A stretch of DNA of 64,000 nucleotides, taken from contig JBBPIG010000020.1 of the NCBI GenBank assembly GCA_038040445.1, positions 19,471 to 83,470 of the forward strand. Reading direction: 5' to 3'. Source of the stretch: Acidobacteriota bacterium. Lineage in GTDB: Bacteria; Acidobacteriota; Blastocatellia; UBA7656. Of this stretch, positions 23,562 to 31,828 are shown piece by piece (the first letter of the stretch is position 1; the number at the start of each line of letters is the position of its first letter). The position numbers and the translations under genes are program-made. The notes below the pieces were generated by a model. That model had not been told where the DNA came from and made no database searches. It saw nothing but the letters and a program-made list of their open reading frames with translations.

Positions 23562-24872
23562 TCACGGTTTCATTCCGTGCCGCCGCAGCAGTTCATCGAC
23601 ACGCTCGTTGCCGGTGGGAAAGTCGGAGTCGGTCTCGTAGACCTTCGCGCCGGCGTCGACTAACATCTGCACGATCGCGAGCCAGTCAGTGTCGGAGTCT
23701 GGCCAACGGTACACGGGGTCGCTCTGGCCGACAGCCCAAATCGCGCAACCGAGAACGGTCCCGCCGTAGTTGTTCTCGGATTCGAGCGGAGCCTTTCGCT
23801 CCAGAAGGAACTTGATCGTGTCCAGGCGTCCGCCAACCATCGCCCAGTGCAGGCCGGTCATTCCGTGGGCCTTCGTGCCCACGTCGAGACCCCCTTGATT
23901 AATGTCCAGCAGGAACTCGGCGACGCGGGTGTGGCCATACTCGCAAGCCCACATGAAGCCCGATTCCATCTGCGCTTTCGTGGCGGTGGGTTTCAAACTG
24001 CCGTCTTCGTTGAAGAAGCTCTGAACGATGTCGAGGCGCCCGACTCCTGCCGCGGATTCGAGGTCCAATCGCGCGCCGCGCCTGGCGAGAAAGTGGGCGG
24101 CCTCAGGGCGTCCGTTGGCGAGGCAGCCATTGACGAAGCCCCATCCTCCTCGAATGCCATCGAGGGCCGCGCCGGCGTCCAGCAAACTTTCCATCAGGGC
24201 GATCTGCACACCAGCGTGCGCCGGATGAATGCTCGTCGCCACCAATCCCAGCGTCGTTGATCCGACGCGCTCGGGATAGCGTGTCCGAACCGACAGCGAC
24301 GAGCCGTACGCGAGATCCGCGTCGACCTCGGCGCCAGCCTTGAGCAGAGTCTCCGCAATCTCAACGGCGTTCTTCGGAGTCTTCTGGCGGAAATCCTCGA
24401 CGCCGTTGGCGGCGACGTAGTGAAGGAGAGTCGCGCCATGCTCGCGCGCTGAACGCGCTCGAATCAGTTCCGGATTCTCGTGAAGCAACCGTTCGAGTGT
24501 GGCCACGTCGCCGGAGACTACAGCATCAACTGCAGCTTCGAATTGTGAGTCCGGAGAATTTTCCGTGTTGATTGCGTGGATGTACCCCGAAAACGTGAAC
24601 CAATTCTCGAAGCAGTGCGAGTCGGCGATGAGATCTTGTGCATCGCCAAGCGCAAAGTCGGCGCTTTGGTTCTCGGAGCCCCGCAGTCCGCGCAAGCGCT
24701 GCGCGATTCTCGCGCGCAGCTCTTCCAAGGTCAGGGGGCGCTCGAACGCGTAATGCTCCTTGATGCGCTGCAACGCATCGGAATCGCCTGAGTTGTAGGC
24801 GTTGACGACGTCCTCCGCCAGCTTCTCGTATTGCGTCAGGCTGGGGCGAGCGGGCAGTTCCCTGGCGTCCAT
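23562..24872 (-). CDS. Ankyrin-repeat protein
   Basis: 436 residues. The N-terminal 130 residues are helical and unassigned (KLAEDVVNAYNSGDSDALQRIKEHYAFERPLT region, split here into recognisable halves of a helical pair). From about 105 to 430 there are six or more degenerate ankyrin repeats, for example GATLLHYVAANGVEDF, GMTGLHWAMVGGRLDTIKFLL and TDWLAIVQMLVDAGAKVYETD. Proteins with this layout are common in soil bacteria and have no known enzymatic role. It is upstream of, and probably cotranscribed with, the larger ankyrin gene. Confidence 0.85.
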   Translation of the reverse strand: MDARELPARPSLTQYEKLAEDVVNAYNSGDSDALQRIKEHYAFERPLTLEELRARIAQRLRGLRGSENQSADFALGDAQDLIADSHCFENWFTFSGYIHAINTENSPDSQFEAAVDAVVSGDVATLERLLHENPELIRARSAREHGATLLHYVAANGVEDFRQKTPKNAVEIAETLLKAGAEVDADLAYGSSLSVRTRYPERVGSTTLGLVATSIHPAHAGVQIALMESLLDAGAALDGIRGGWGFVNGCLANGRPEAAHFLARRGARLDLESAAGVGRLDIVQSFFNEDGSLKPTATKAQMESGFMWACEYGHTRVAEFLLDINQGGLDVGTKAHGMTGLHWAMVGGRLDTIKFLLERKAPLESENNYGGTVLGCAIWAVGQSDPVYRWPDSDTDWLAIVQMLVDAGAKVYETDSDFPTGNERVDELLRRHGMKP

Positions 24873-24950
24873 GTGTCGACCTTCCTACGTTCCTTGTTCC
24901 TTCCTCTGGGCCTATGCTTTTGCGATCTGCTCGAGATAGTACTTTAGCTT

Positions 24951-25114
24951 CGACAAACTTCAGCTTGTCGATTGGTCGCTGAAGCGTCGCATTCGGCTCG
25001 TCGCGACAAACTGAAGTTTGTCGTCCCCCTCCGGTAGGAGGGCCATGTTTATAGACCCCGCGTGGAGATCCGACCGCCCTCCGGTAGGAGGGCCAGCCGC
25101 TGGCTTACCAGCGG
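24951..25114. repeat. Composite palindromic repeat cluster
   Basis: Three palindrome types stand side by side. CGACAAACT/AGTTTGTCG-type units are at 24951-24970 and 25004-25023. CCCTCC-ggta-GGAGGG is at 25027-25042 and 25077-25092, exactly 50 bp apart; the first has the tail CCATGTTTATAGACC. CCGCTGG-ctta-CCAGCGG is at 25097-25114. The TTTATAG tail resembles the tail of the ACTCC/GGAGT family elsewhere in the window. It occupies the space 24873-25123. Confidence 0.8.
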
Positions 25115-25123
25115 AGCTACCGT

Positions 25124-25516
25124 TCACGCATGATCGCGCGTCCAAGCTTGAGAAACCGTTCGCCCTCTCGCGATGTCGTCCACGACAAGGATCAGTTGAT
25201 GATCGTGGTCGCTATAGAGGACCTCGATGTTGACGCCCGTCTCGGCCATCCGGCGTGAGATCTTGCCGAGCTGGCCTGGTTCAGTTTGGTTCAATCGTTG
25301 TATGAGCACCTCTCGCTCATCCAAGACCTGGATGCCTGCCGCTTCGAGTGCCCTGCGTGCCGCCGCACCATCCTCGAAGAGAAAGTGGGCCACACCGTGG
25401 CCGTTGACTACGAAAGCGCCGCCGCCCTCAATGCTAACTCCGGCGCGACCCAGAGCGTCGCCCATCTCGGCCAACGCGCCCGGCCGGTTCTCAAGCGCGA
25501 TCGTTAAATCCTTCAT
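25124..25516 (-). CDS. Tandem ACT-domain protein
   Basis: 130 residues with two ACT-like halves: MKDLTIALENRPGALAEMGDALGRAGVSIEGGG, and later LNQTEPGQLGKISRRMAETGVNIEVLYSDHDHQ (each written here as seen, in pieces of one domain). ACT domains bind amino acids or other small ligands and regulate enzymes. There is no attached catalytic domain, so it may be a stand-alone sensor. It lies downstream of an FGE remnant and upstream of repeats. Confidence 0.8.
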   Translation of the reverse strand: MKDLTIALENRPGALAEMGDALGRAGVSIEGGGAFVVNGHGVAHFLFEDGAAARRALEAAGIQVLDEREVLIQRLNQTEPGQLGKISRRMAETGVNIEVLYSDHDHQLILVVDDIARGRTVSQAWTRDHA

Positions 25517-25588
25517 GATCGTCTCCTCAATAGATTGATAGGGCTAGACGTTTGCGTCATCCGATCTGCTGCTTGCTCGCCTCTGGCG

Positions 25589-25870
25589 CTAGAGCTGAAC
25601 GGCAACGATTCGAAAGCCGATGTGGTCGTGCCGCCGCTCCGGCTCGAACCGGAGACGAAAGGCCGAACGGCAAGGCCAGCCCTCATCGGCCCAGCACCCG
25701 CCCCGGCGCACCCGGGAGATATCGCCGTGTTCGCTTTTCGAAGCCGAGCTCTTCGCCGAATACAAGTCGGGGTCCACACCCCCGGGTAGCTTCAGGTGAT
25801 ACCAATCCAGCAGGAGGACGGCGACCCAGCCTCTTGCTCTACGGCTATTCGATAAGCTTTCTCGCGCAGA
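25589..25870 (-). pseudogene. C-terminal fragment of a formylglycine-generating enzyme (FGE/sulfatase-modifying) protein
   Basis: The frame contains LLLDWYHLKLPGG, then DISRVRRGGCWADEGWPC, RSAFRLRFEPERRHDHIGFR and IVAVQ before the stop. This follows the C-terminal third of the FGE-sulfatase fold (WDWY, RVxRGGSW, xRSAxR, xIGFRxV). The N-terminal two thirds are missing and sequence upstream of DWY drifts out of frame. FGE converts a sulfatase cysteine to formylglycine; a sulfatase of the cysteine type is encoded about 1 kb upstream at 26831-28273. This copy cannot be complete, so activation must come from elsewhere. Confidence 0.6.
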
Positions 25871-25895
25871 AGTCAAAACCATTCTCTCGGCCATT

Positions 25896-26321
25896 CTAAT
25901 TTTGACGTTCACCAAGACAGTAACAGAGCCCGTCCGGCGCCACTACGAAAAACACTTTGAAAGAAGTTTCTCCGTGTTGGTCGATGCTGAAGCCAGCCTC
26001 TTCTCTTTCCTCCGGCGCCTTCCGCCCAGTCCAGCTAGGGTGCGTAGTTAAGCCATTCGACTTCAATTCCTCGAAGGCTGCTTCGGCATTATCAACTTCA
26101 AAGAAACATCCTTCCTGGGCCGGGTCGCCTCCATTCTCTGCCAGGCCGATCTGAATGCCATCCCTGGCGAGGACAACAGACTTACACGGCGAGTCGTTGC
26201 GTGATACAACCTGGAACCCCATTATCGTTTCGTAAAAAGGAATGGCCGCTTCGACATTCTCGACAGGGAGGTTCATTGCGTCGTCGGCATACGCCCAGGC
26301 GGTGTTGAATACTGCATTCAT
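25896..26321 (-). CDS. VOC-fold (glyoxalase/bleomycin-resistance-like) protein
   Basis: 141 residues in the beta-alpha-beta-beta-beta pattern: NLPVENVEAAIPFYETIMGFQVV, then VVLARDGIQIGLAENGG, EGCFFEVDNAEAAFEEL, and FFVVAPDGLCYCLGE. Vicinal-oxygen-chelate proteins bind a metal and act on or sequester small molecules; the substrate is unknown. A partial, decayed copy of its middle region lies at 30946-31040. It is between the FGE remnant and a SnoaL-like gene, all on the minus strand. Confidence 0.85.
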   Translation of the reverse strand: MNAVFNTAWAYADDAMNLPVENVEAAIPFYETIMGFQVVSRNDSPCKSVVLARDGIQIGLAENGGDPAQEGCFFEVDNAEAAFEELKSNGLTTHPSWTGRKAPEEREEAGFSIDQHGETSFKVFFVVAPDGLCYCLGERQN

Positions 26322-26345
26322 TCTGATCTCCTCGCGTATAGCCTG

Positions 26346-26768
26346 CTACTCCGGATTCACGACCCCATGGGTAATCTGGTCCTGGTACGCAGCACTGTCG
26401 AAGTGGCCCCGCGACTCGGCAATCAACCCGTCACTGCCGAATCGCCACACCTCGAATCCACTGATGCGAACCTGCTTGCCCGTTCCGCCCGGACCGGTGT
26501 TTGTCCCGATAAGCGTCCAGTGATAAATCGCGTGGTCATCTTTCCGGAGTAAATCATCCATGAGTACTCGCAAGTCCGGGAAGTCAGTCATGAATCCCTG
26601 AGCGACCGCAGTGATAGCCTCACGCCCCACCGCCGGAGGCCCTTCATTAACGCTGAGCGAGCCATCTTCCGCATAAAAGGCGGCTACGCGGGCAGCGTCC
26701 TGGCTGCACCAGGCGGCGGTATATGCTTCAGCGAAGCTGCGCAAACGGTCTACGCCTGAACTCGTCAT
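26346..26768 (-). CDS. SnoaL-like (NTF2 fold) polyketide-cyclase-type protein
   Basis: About 140 residues from ATG 26768 (GAAGGAG just upstream). The pattern FAEAYTAAWCSQDAARVAAFYAEDGSLSVN, then GREAITAVAQGF, DFPDLRVLMDDLL, HWTLIGTNTGPGGTGKQVRISGFEVW is typical of SnoaL-like small-molecule-binding proteins. Catalysis cannot be judged from sequence. It may share a transcript with the upstream sulfatase, 62 bases apart, and the VOC gene downstream. Confidence 0.85.
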   Translation of the reverse strand: MTSSGVDRLRSFAEAYTAAWCSQDAARVAAFYAEDGSLSVNEGPPAVGREAITAVAQGFMTDFPDLRVLMDDLLRKDDHAIYHWTLIGTNTGPGGTGKQVRISGFEVWRFGSDGLIAESRGHFDSAAYQDQITHGVVNPE

Positions 26769-26830
26769 ACTTGCTTCTCCTTCGATTTCATCTAACACAG
26801 CTACTCTACTCGTTCCCAGGTCAGCTATTT

Positions 26831-28273
26831 TCAATTTGCCTGCCTTCCGGCATTCGTCTCCCTGAGCAATCGGTCCATTTCCTTCTGCATCCCGCCGAGC
26901 GCCTTCTCCGAGCCCGGCTGATTGATCAGGTTCTTCATCTCATAGGGATCGGTTTTGAGATCGTAGAGCTCATCCATCCCTTTCAGCTCGAGATAGTGAA
27001 TGTACTTCCAGCGCCCAGTGCGCACGGCCTTGTAGCCCATCTGCACTATGCGCGGAAAAACGCGGTCAGAATGGTATTCGATCAGAAACGAGTCTCGCCA
27101 TTTGATCTTCTCGCTTTTCAACAGCGGCACCAGAGAGCGTCCCTGCATATTGCCGGGTACAGGGACTCCGGCAATGGAGAGCAGAGTCGGGGCAAGGTCA
27201 ATGTTGAGCGCAAATTCGTTCCGCACCATGCCCGCTTTGATCATGCGCGGGTAACGCACGAGCAACGGCATGCGAATCGACTCCTCATAGGCCAACCGCC
27301 GTTCGACGCTCAGGCCATGTTCACCGTAAAAGTAGCCGTTATCGCTGGCAAAGACGATCACGGTCTTGTCGAGTTGGCCCGTCTCTTTCAAGGCCTTGAA
27401 GATTTCGCCGACGCCGTCTTCAATCGCCATCAGCGAACGCTGCCGTCCGAGGATGGCTTCGTCGCGTGTGCCTGTGTTTGCTCCGAGTGGAGGCAGGTTG
27501 CCGATTTGGCGCTGCAAGGCGGGTTTGCCTTCCGGTGCGCGATTGTAATTCGGTCGGCGCGGAACGGTCCTGCCCGCGTACAGATTACGGTGTCGCTCGG
27601 CGGGGATGAACAGCTCCGCATCGGCAACGTTGACGCTCCCATCGTTATTCTGGGTCACTTCGGGATGGACCGCTTTGTGGGCCAGATAAATCAGGAACGG
27701 TTTGTCGTGTCCCCGCTTGATGAACTCCACGGCATAGCCGTTAAGAATATCCGTGATGTAGCCGGAGGGCTTGACGGCCTTTCCGTCATCGTTGATGTCG
27801 GGATCGAGGTACGTGCCCTGCCCCTTGAAACTCACCCAGCGGTCAAAGCCTGGTCGCGGCGAGTCATCATTGCCCATGTGCCATTTGCCGATGAAGGCGG
27901 TTTCGTAACCCGATTGATGCAGCAGCAAGGGAAAGGTCGCGAGCCTATGGCTGGCAGCAGAGCGGTCAACGTTGTCGGTGATGCCGTGGGTATGTGCGTA
28001 TTGCCCCGTCAGAAAACTTGCGCGGGACGGCGAGCAGAGCGGGGTGGTCATAAATGCATTGCGGAACCTCGCACCTTCTCTTGCGATGCGGTCAATGTTG
28101 GGCGTTTTGATGAACGGATGCCCGGCAATGCCCAGCTCGTCCCAGCGTAGATCGTCTATCAGGATGAAGACGATGTTAGGCCGGGAGTCGCTCGCCTCAC
28201 CCGAAGGACGCCGGCTTATCAGTCCTGATGGGAATACCAGTAGCAAGGAAAGCAAGAGCATGGGAAACCACAT
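26831..28273 (-). CDS. Exported sulfatase (cysteine-type, formylglycine-dependent)
   Basis: 480 residues with a signal peptide and GGGAG eight bases before the ATG. Domain landmarks: PNIVFILIDDLRWDELG (metal-binding Asp pair), the sulfatase signature CSPSRASFLTG with Cys80 as the residue converted to formylglycine, FIGKWHMG, and VIVFASDNGYFYGEHG (late metal site). It should hydrolyse sulfate esters, probably of polysaccharides, outside the cytosol. Activity needs an FGE; only a fragment of one (25589-25870) is nearby. Length and motifs are complete. Confidence 0.93.
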   Translation of the reverse strand: MWFPMLLLSLLLVFPSGLISRRPSGEASDSRPNIVFILIDDLRWDELGIAGHPFIKTPNIDRIAREGARFRNAFMTTPLCSPSRASFLTGQYAHTHGITDNVDRSAASHRLATFPLLLHQSGYETAFIGKWHMGNDDSPRPGFDRWVSFKGQGTYLDPDINDDGKAVKPSGYITDILNGYAVEFIKRGHDKPFLIYLAHKAVHPEVTQNNDGSVNVADAELFIPAERHRNLYAGRTVPRRPNYNRAPEGKPALQRQIGNLPPLGANTGTRDEAILGRQRSLMAIEDGVGEIFKALKETGQLDKTVIVFASDNGYFYGEHGLSVERRLAYEESIRMPLLVRYPRMIKAGMVRNEFALNIDLAPTLLSIAGVPVPGNMQGRSLVPLLKSEKIKWRDSFLIEYHSDRVFPRIVQMGYKAVRTGRWKYIHYLELKGMDELYDLKTDPYEMKNLINQPGSEKALGGMQKEMDRLLRETNAGRQAN

Positions 28274-28315
28274 GGCGCGATACTCCCTTTTTAGTAGTCC
28301 GGCTATTTCTTCGTT

Positions 28316-28702
28316 TCAGCACAGTGCTTCGTGAACTTTCAGGGTGTCTGTGTATTGCACAAACTTGACGGCTTTACCCTCTCGCACCATCCACACATGT
28401 GCGAAGTTTGCCAGAAAACTCTTGCCGGTAGCTTTGTACTTTCCGCTGTACTTCCCTAGCACGACGACGATATCACCCGCGTCGATGAATTCATCGGGTA
28501 CGGCAGCATACCCGTCCCATTCTGTGCCCAACTTCATGAAAACGCCTTCAAGCACGGCATTTGGTCCCTTGTACGTCCCACCATATGGAAACCCTTCCGC
28601 TTCGGTCCACTCAATATCAGCGCTTAAGAACCCCAGTACTCCGGGAACATCGCCCTTGGCAAATGCCTCATAAACGCCTCGAACTCCATCAAGATTACTC
28701 AT
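28316..28702 (-). CDS. SnoaL/NTF2-fold ketosteroid-isomerase-related protein
   Basis: 128 residues: VRGVYEAFAKGDVPGVLGFLSADIEWTEAEGFPYGGTYKGPNAVLEGVF, given here as the family start, then FIDAGDIVVVLGKYSGKYKATGK and FAHVWMVREGKAVKFVQYTDT. This is the common stand-alone NTF2 fold of the ketosteroid-isomerase-related group. No active-site residues can be assigned with confidence. It is on the same strand as the sulfatase, 42 bases away. Confidence 0.85.
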   Translation of the reverse strand: MSNLDGVRGVYEAFAKGDVPGVLGFLSADIEWTEAEGFPYGGTYKGPNAVLEGVFMKLGTEWDGYAAVPDEFIDAGDIVVVLGKYSGKYKATGKSFLANFAHVWMVREGKAVKFVQYTDTLKVHEALC

Positions 28703-29022
28703 TCGTTTTTCCCCTTTCTTCCTATCCTATTTGATTTCGGAACGCGCCTATCGTTTCAGTAGCCGCCCGGCCAGATTACGCGCCACCGTTTGCTCCAAAC
28801 ACCGAGCTGGGTTCGCTTGGTTCGTTGTTACTTTGTGTGATGGCGCCCTGGCGAAGCCGTCAGGTTCTGCCGCCCTGCTTTCTGAAGCCCTCAAAGACTG
28901 TTTGACCGGTTGATGTGTCGGTCTTTGCGTCCGTTTCCATATTCGTTCCCTTCGATCACGCTTATCACCGACGTTAATGCCGGGGCATTGGTCAAAGGTG
29001 ACGTCCTTTACAACGCTTGATC
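28703..29022. other. Gene-poor stretch
   Basis: About 320 bases without a convincing gene. On the minus strand a 26-codon frame beginning METDAKTDTSTGQTVFEG follows AAGGGA but ends quickly, and I cannot match it to a family; it may be the start of a decayed gene. Nothing else was recognised. Confidence 0.4.
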
Positions 29023-29916
29023 TCAGGCGAGCACCACGCGGTCACCTGTTCGCATCGTCCCCGGCGCTTCGACCACGGCATACACGCCCGCGCAGGGGAA
29101 TTGACCGGCAGCTCCGACTTGAACCTTGTTGTGGCGAATCAGAGTCCGCAGGACGTCGGTGTCATTCGGGAGTTCGGCTTGGGCGAGCGTCGTCATCACA
29201 CATCGCGCATCGGGGCGGGCCACGCTCAGGCGCACCGCGTCGCCGATCGCGAGCTGGTGGCCGATCCAGTCGTTCTCGACGAACCCAGCTTCTGTGGCGC
29301 CGACGATCACATTCATCCGGAACCGGCGCTCGTCGAAGCGTGTCTGAGGCCGAAGCTCGCTCAACTGCTCGAGAGTGGACGTCGTCAGGACGGACACCGG
29401 GAACAGGTCGAAGAACGACCCGACGGGCACGGGTGAAGCAAGACCAGCTTCGGCGAAGAAGGCCGAGCCGAGCTTCTGCTCGACGACTGTGTCTCGATGG
29501 CCTGCTGGGTCCAGATCCTCGACGTCGGGGTGGTACTGGTCGATGGTGAAATCTTCCGGTGCGGACCGAGCCAGCGTGACCTCTCGTCGGAAGTACGTTG
29601 ATAGCACGCGGTCTACATCACTGGAGTCGCTGGTCACCGACGTGCCGTCCGGCAGCGCGATACGCACTGGTGGCAGCTCGCGGCCCAAACGTGGCGGCTC
29701 GACGAATGCGGCCCGACAGCTCAACACGCCGGGAAACAGCCTCACGCTCTTCGCGCTCACCACCTTGCCTGTGTCCGCGTCGATGAGCGCATAGGCGCGG
29801 TCACCAACGAGACCTCGCTCCGTCAGCTCCGCTTGCTCGAGCCGCTCGCCCGTCATGGACTTGACCGGGAACCTCCACAGCCCAGCCACGGAGCCGACTA
29901 CTCCGTTCGTCGCCAT
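29023..29916 (-). CDS. MOSC-domain protein with MOSC N-terminal barrel (mARC-like)
   Basis: About 297 residues from ATG 29916 (AAGGAGGAAG upstream). The start GSVAGLWRFPVKSMTGE and GLVGDRAYALIDADTGKVVSAK is the MOSC N-terminal barrel. The MOSC domain follows with RFRMNVIVG, DWIGHQLAIGDAVRLSVARPDARCVMTT, where the cysteine is the expected molybdenum ligand. Family members move sulfur or hold the molybdenum cofactor and reduce N-hydroxylated compounds. No electron-transfer partner is adjacent. Slightly higher GC than its neighbours. Confidence 0.88.
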   Translation of the reverse strand: MATNGVVGSVAGLWRFPVKSMTGERLEQAELTERGLVGDRAYALIDADTGKVVSAKSVRLFPGVLSCRAAFVEPPRLGRELPPVRIALPDGTSVTSDSSDVDRVLSTYFRREVTLARSAPEDFTIDQYHPDVEDLDPAGHRDTVVEQKLGSAFFAEAGLASPVPVGSFFDLFPVSVLTTSTLEQLSELRPQTRFDERRFRMNVIVGATEAGFVENDWIGHQLAIGDAVRLSVARPDARCVMTTLAQAELPNDTDVLRTLIRHNKVQVGAAGQFPCAGVYAVVEAPGTMRTGDRVVLA

Positions 29917-30107
29917 TTCTTCCTCCTTCGCAGCACTTGGTATTCGTTCGTCGTCACGACCCACTGCTCGACCGAGAAGCCGCATACTCTAGGCGGAGTC
30001 GAGCGGATCTGACCAGCAGGCGGCCTAGTTCTACACAACAACCGATATTGGGCGCAACGACCTTACGACGCGCATAACGCGCGCGTCAAGCTCCGCCACA
30101 TCCACAC

Positions 30108-30923
30108 CTATGCCAAGAGATGAAACCGCATGAACTCCAGTATCTGTCTGATAATCTCGCGAGACGTCTCGCTATCATGCATCACGTCAAACGCGTGAGG
30201 CGCGGTCGCGTGATTCGTGAATGTGATCGGCAGATTGCAAGTCAACGCCTTGGCCACGAAGCGGTCAAGCGTTTCGTTCAGGTGAGGCATTTCGTCTTGA
30301 CCTGCTCTCACTATGAACAGAGGCAGATCCCGTGGAAGTTCATTTACTGATTTTCCGGCGCACGGATTGACGAACCCAAACCTCTTCGCCGACTCAGCCG
30401 TACTGGTGTACCCTTCAAGGTCCAGCATCACCCCATAGCACAGGACAGCACACTTCAAATATTCCCGATCTTCGTGCATCAGGACCGATAGCGCGTTCGG
30501 AACATTGCCGGAGCAGGCCCACACGCCAATCCTGTTCTCATCAATTCCCAAAGAAGCGGCGTTCTGCCTGACATATTGAAGCAACGCGTGTATATCTGCT
30601 GCTGGCCCTGTAGCGGAGTACGTGATTGCCACCATCCCTGAGGCAGCCGTCAATTCCGCCCACGAGATGTACGATTCCATTTCTTTGAGCTTGCAGCCGA
30701 GCATCTTCTGAAATCCCACATCAGAATATCCAGACACAAAGACTACGGCGGGTATCCGCGCTCCACTCTTCCAGTCAGGTGGATGGTAGAGATCCATTGT
30801 TAGAATCCCTGCATCGGTTACTCGGTATTCAATGTCTCGCCGAATTGTAACAGCATCCATGCCGGGGATTTGGTAGACGACCCGTTTTTTCGTTATGTCA
30901 TCGTGCGGAGTTTCTTGGCTCAA
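30108..30923 (-). CDS. Alpha/beta-hydrolase (BD-FAE/dienelactone-hydrolase-like)
   Basis: 271 residues from a TTG at 30923 with AAAGGAG ten bases upstream. The strand-loop YHPPDWKSGARIPAVVFVSG, the elbow GVWACSGN (nucleophile serine), the acid region LFIVRAGQDE and the late histidine in ATAPHAFDV give a complete triad order. Such enzymes hydrolyse esters or lactones; the substrate is unknown. No signal peptide. A decayed VOC fragment lies immediately upstream. Confidence 0.8.
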   Translation of the reverse strand: MSQETPHDDITKKRVVYQIPGMDAVTIRRDIEYRVTDAGILTMDLYHPPDWKSGARIPAVVFVSGYSDVGFQKMLGCKLKEMESYISWAELTAASGMVAITYSATGPAADIHALLQYVRQNAASLGIDENRIGVWACSGNVPNALSVLMHEDREYLKCAVLCYGVMLDLEGYTSTAESAKRFGFVNPCAGKSVNELPRDLPLFIVRAGQDEMPHLNETLDRFVAKALTCNLPITFTNHATAPHAFDVMHDSETSREIIRQILEFMRFHLLA

Positions 30924-30945
30924 TCTATGTTGCTCCTTTGCCGCT

Positions 30946-31040
30946 GCTTCGGCACTATCAACTTGAAAGAAACATCCTTCCTGGATCGGGTCGCCTCCGT
31001 TCGGCTAGAAATATCTGAATGCCGTCTCTACTGGCTCCAC
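30946..31040 (-). pseudogene. Decayed partial copy of a VOC gene
   Basis: About 90 bases match 26073-26165, inside the VOC gene at 25896-26321, with roughly 80 percent identity by eye and small indels. Translation gives SRDGIQIFLAE, then a frame change, then the equivalent of EGCFFQVDSAEAA. It sits immediately upstream of the alpha/beta-hydrolase gene. No intact ends remain. It shows that this VOC family was duplicated in the region. Confidence 0.65.
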
Positions 31041-31072
31041 GGGTTTCGGTTTATAGCCCAAGTGCAGAGCCT

Positions 31073-31636
31073 TCATGCTGGCCGCACTCGCTCTGATTGA
31101 TCAACCTCTCCAATCACCTTGTCCAGTTTGTCCAGTTCTGAGATTACTCTATCCCTCAGCACTCCTATTCTCTCCACATAGCTGTCGTGCTGCTCCTCTA
31201 GCTCTTTGACAATCTCTGACGCTCTCAGCAGTTCCAATACTCTTGGATCCTCGCTGTTTGATTTCGCCTCCTGCTCTGCCCTCGCTCGCCGAGTCTCTGC
31301 CTCTCCCTTCCTGTGATCTAGTAAGTGAATCTCATTCGTAAGCCAGTTTAGTTCATAACTGAGAGGCTCCGCGATGCCGAATTCCAATTCACCAATAGCT
31401 CTATCCAACTTCGATCTAGACATTGTGTGACTACAGCCTGGTCTTTCTGCACGCACCTCAGGGCTGCACAATCCGACTCGCTTAAAATCACCTGGTGTAC
31501 CTGGGCTAAACACAGGCTGCTTTGAGTCGGCTAATCTAACGATTCGCTCATGCGTCATGCGGCATTTCACGATGCTCATAGCTGCGATTTCATCACGAAG
31601 GAAGCTGAGATAACTCTTGCGAGATTGTTGTGTCAT
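31073..31636 (-). CDS. Hypothetical protein with C-terminal coiled coil
   Basis: Up to 187 residues; the true start may be internal (for example the methionine of MSRSKLDRAIGELEF). The C-terminal half is strongly helical and charged (RKGEAETRRARAEQEAKS, ASEIVKELEEQHDSYVERI, RVISELDKLDKVIGEVDQ), predicting a coiled coil. Base composition is lower in GC and codon use differs from neighbours, which hints at acquired DNA. No family is recognised. Confidence 0.45.
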   Translation of the reverse strand: MTQQSRKSYLSFLRDEIAAMSIVKCRMTHERIVRLADSKQPVFSPGTPGDFKRVGLCSPEVRAERPGCSHTMSRSKLDRAIGELEFGIAEPLSYELNWLTNEIHLLDHRKGEAETRRARAEQEAKSNSEDPRVLELLRASEIVKELEEQHDSYVERIGVLRDRVISELDKLDKVIGEVDQSERVRPA

Positions 31637-31828
31637 GCTTTCTCATCGACCGTATGGCTTTACCAGCACCGGCTCCTGACGGTCCAACATGAATTACGCG
31701 GGGAACGACGCCACCAGATTCGGCGTAGTTCTTCCCGCCCCTGTTTCAAGTTCCGATCGAAGTGAGGGATGTTCCTGCTCGACCCTCGAGTGGAATGCAC
31801 AGCCGCGACACCGCGCCCCGGCTTGCGT

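Noticed and set aside
24951-25114. CRISPR or tRNA-like folded region
   Set aside because: It consists of three different palindromes; no acceptor stem, anticodon arm or T-arm consensus is present.
28731-28913. 60-codon plus-strand frame
   Set aside because: No protein-family pattern and no ribosome site.
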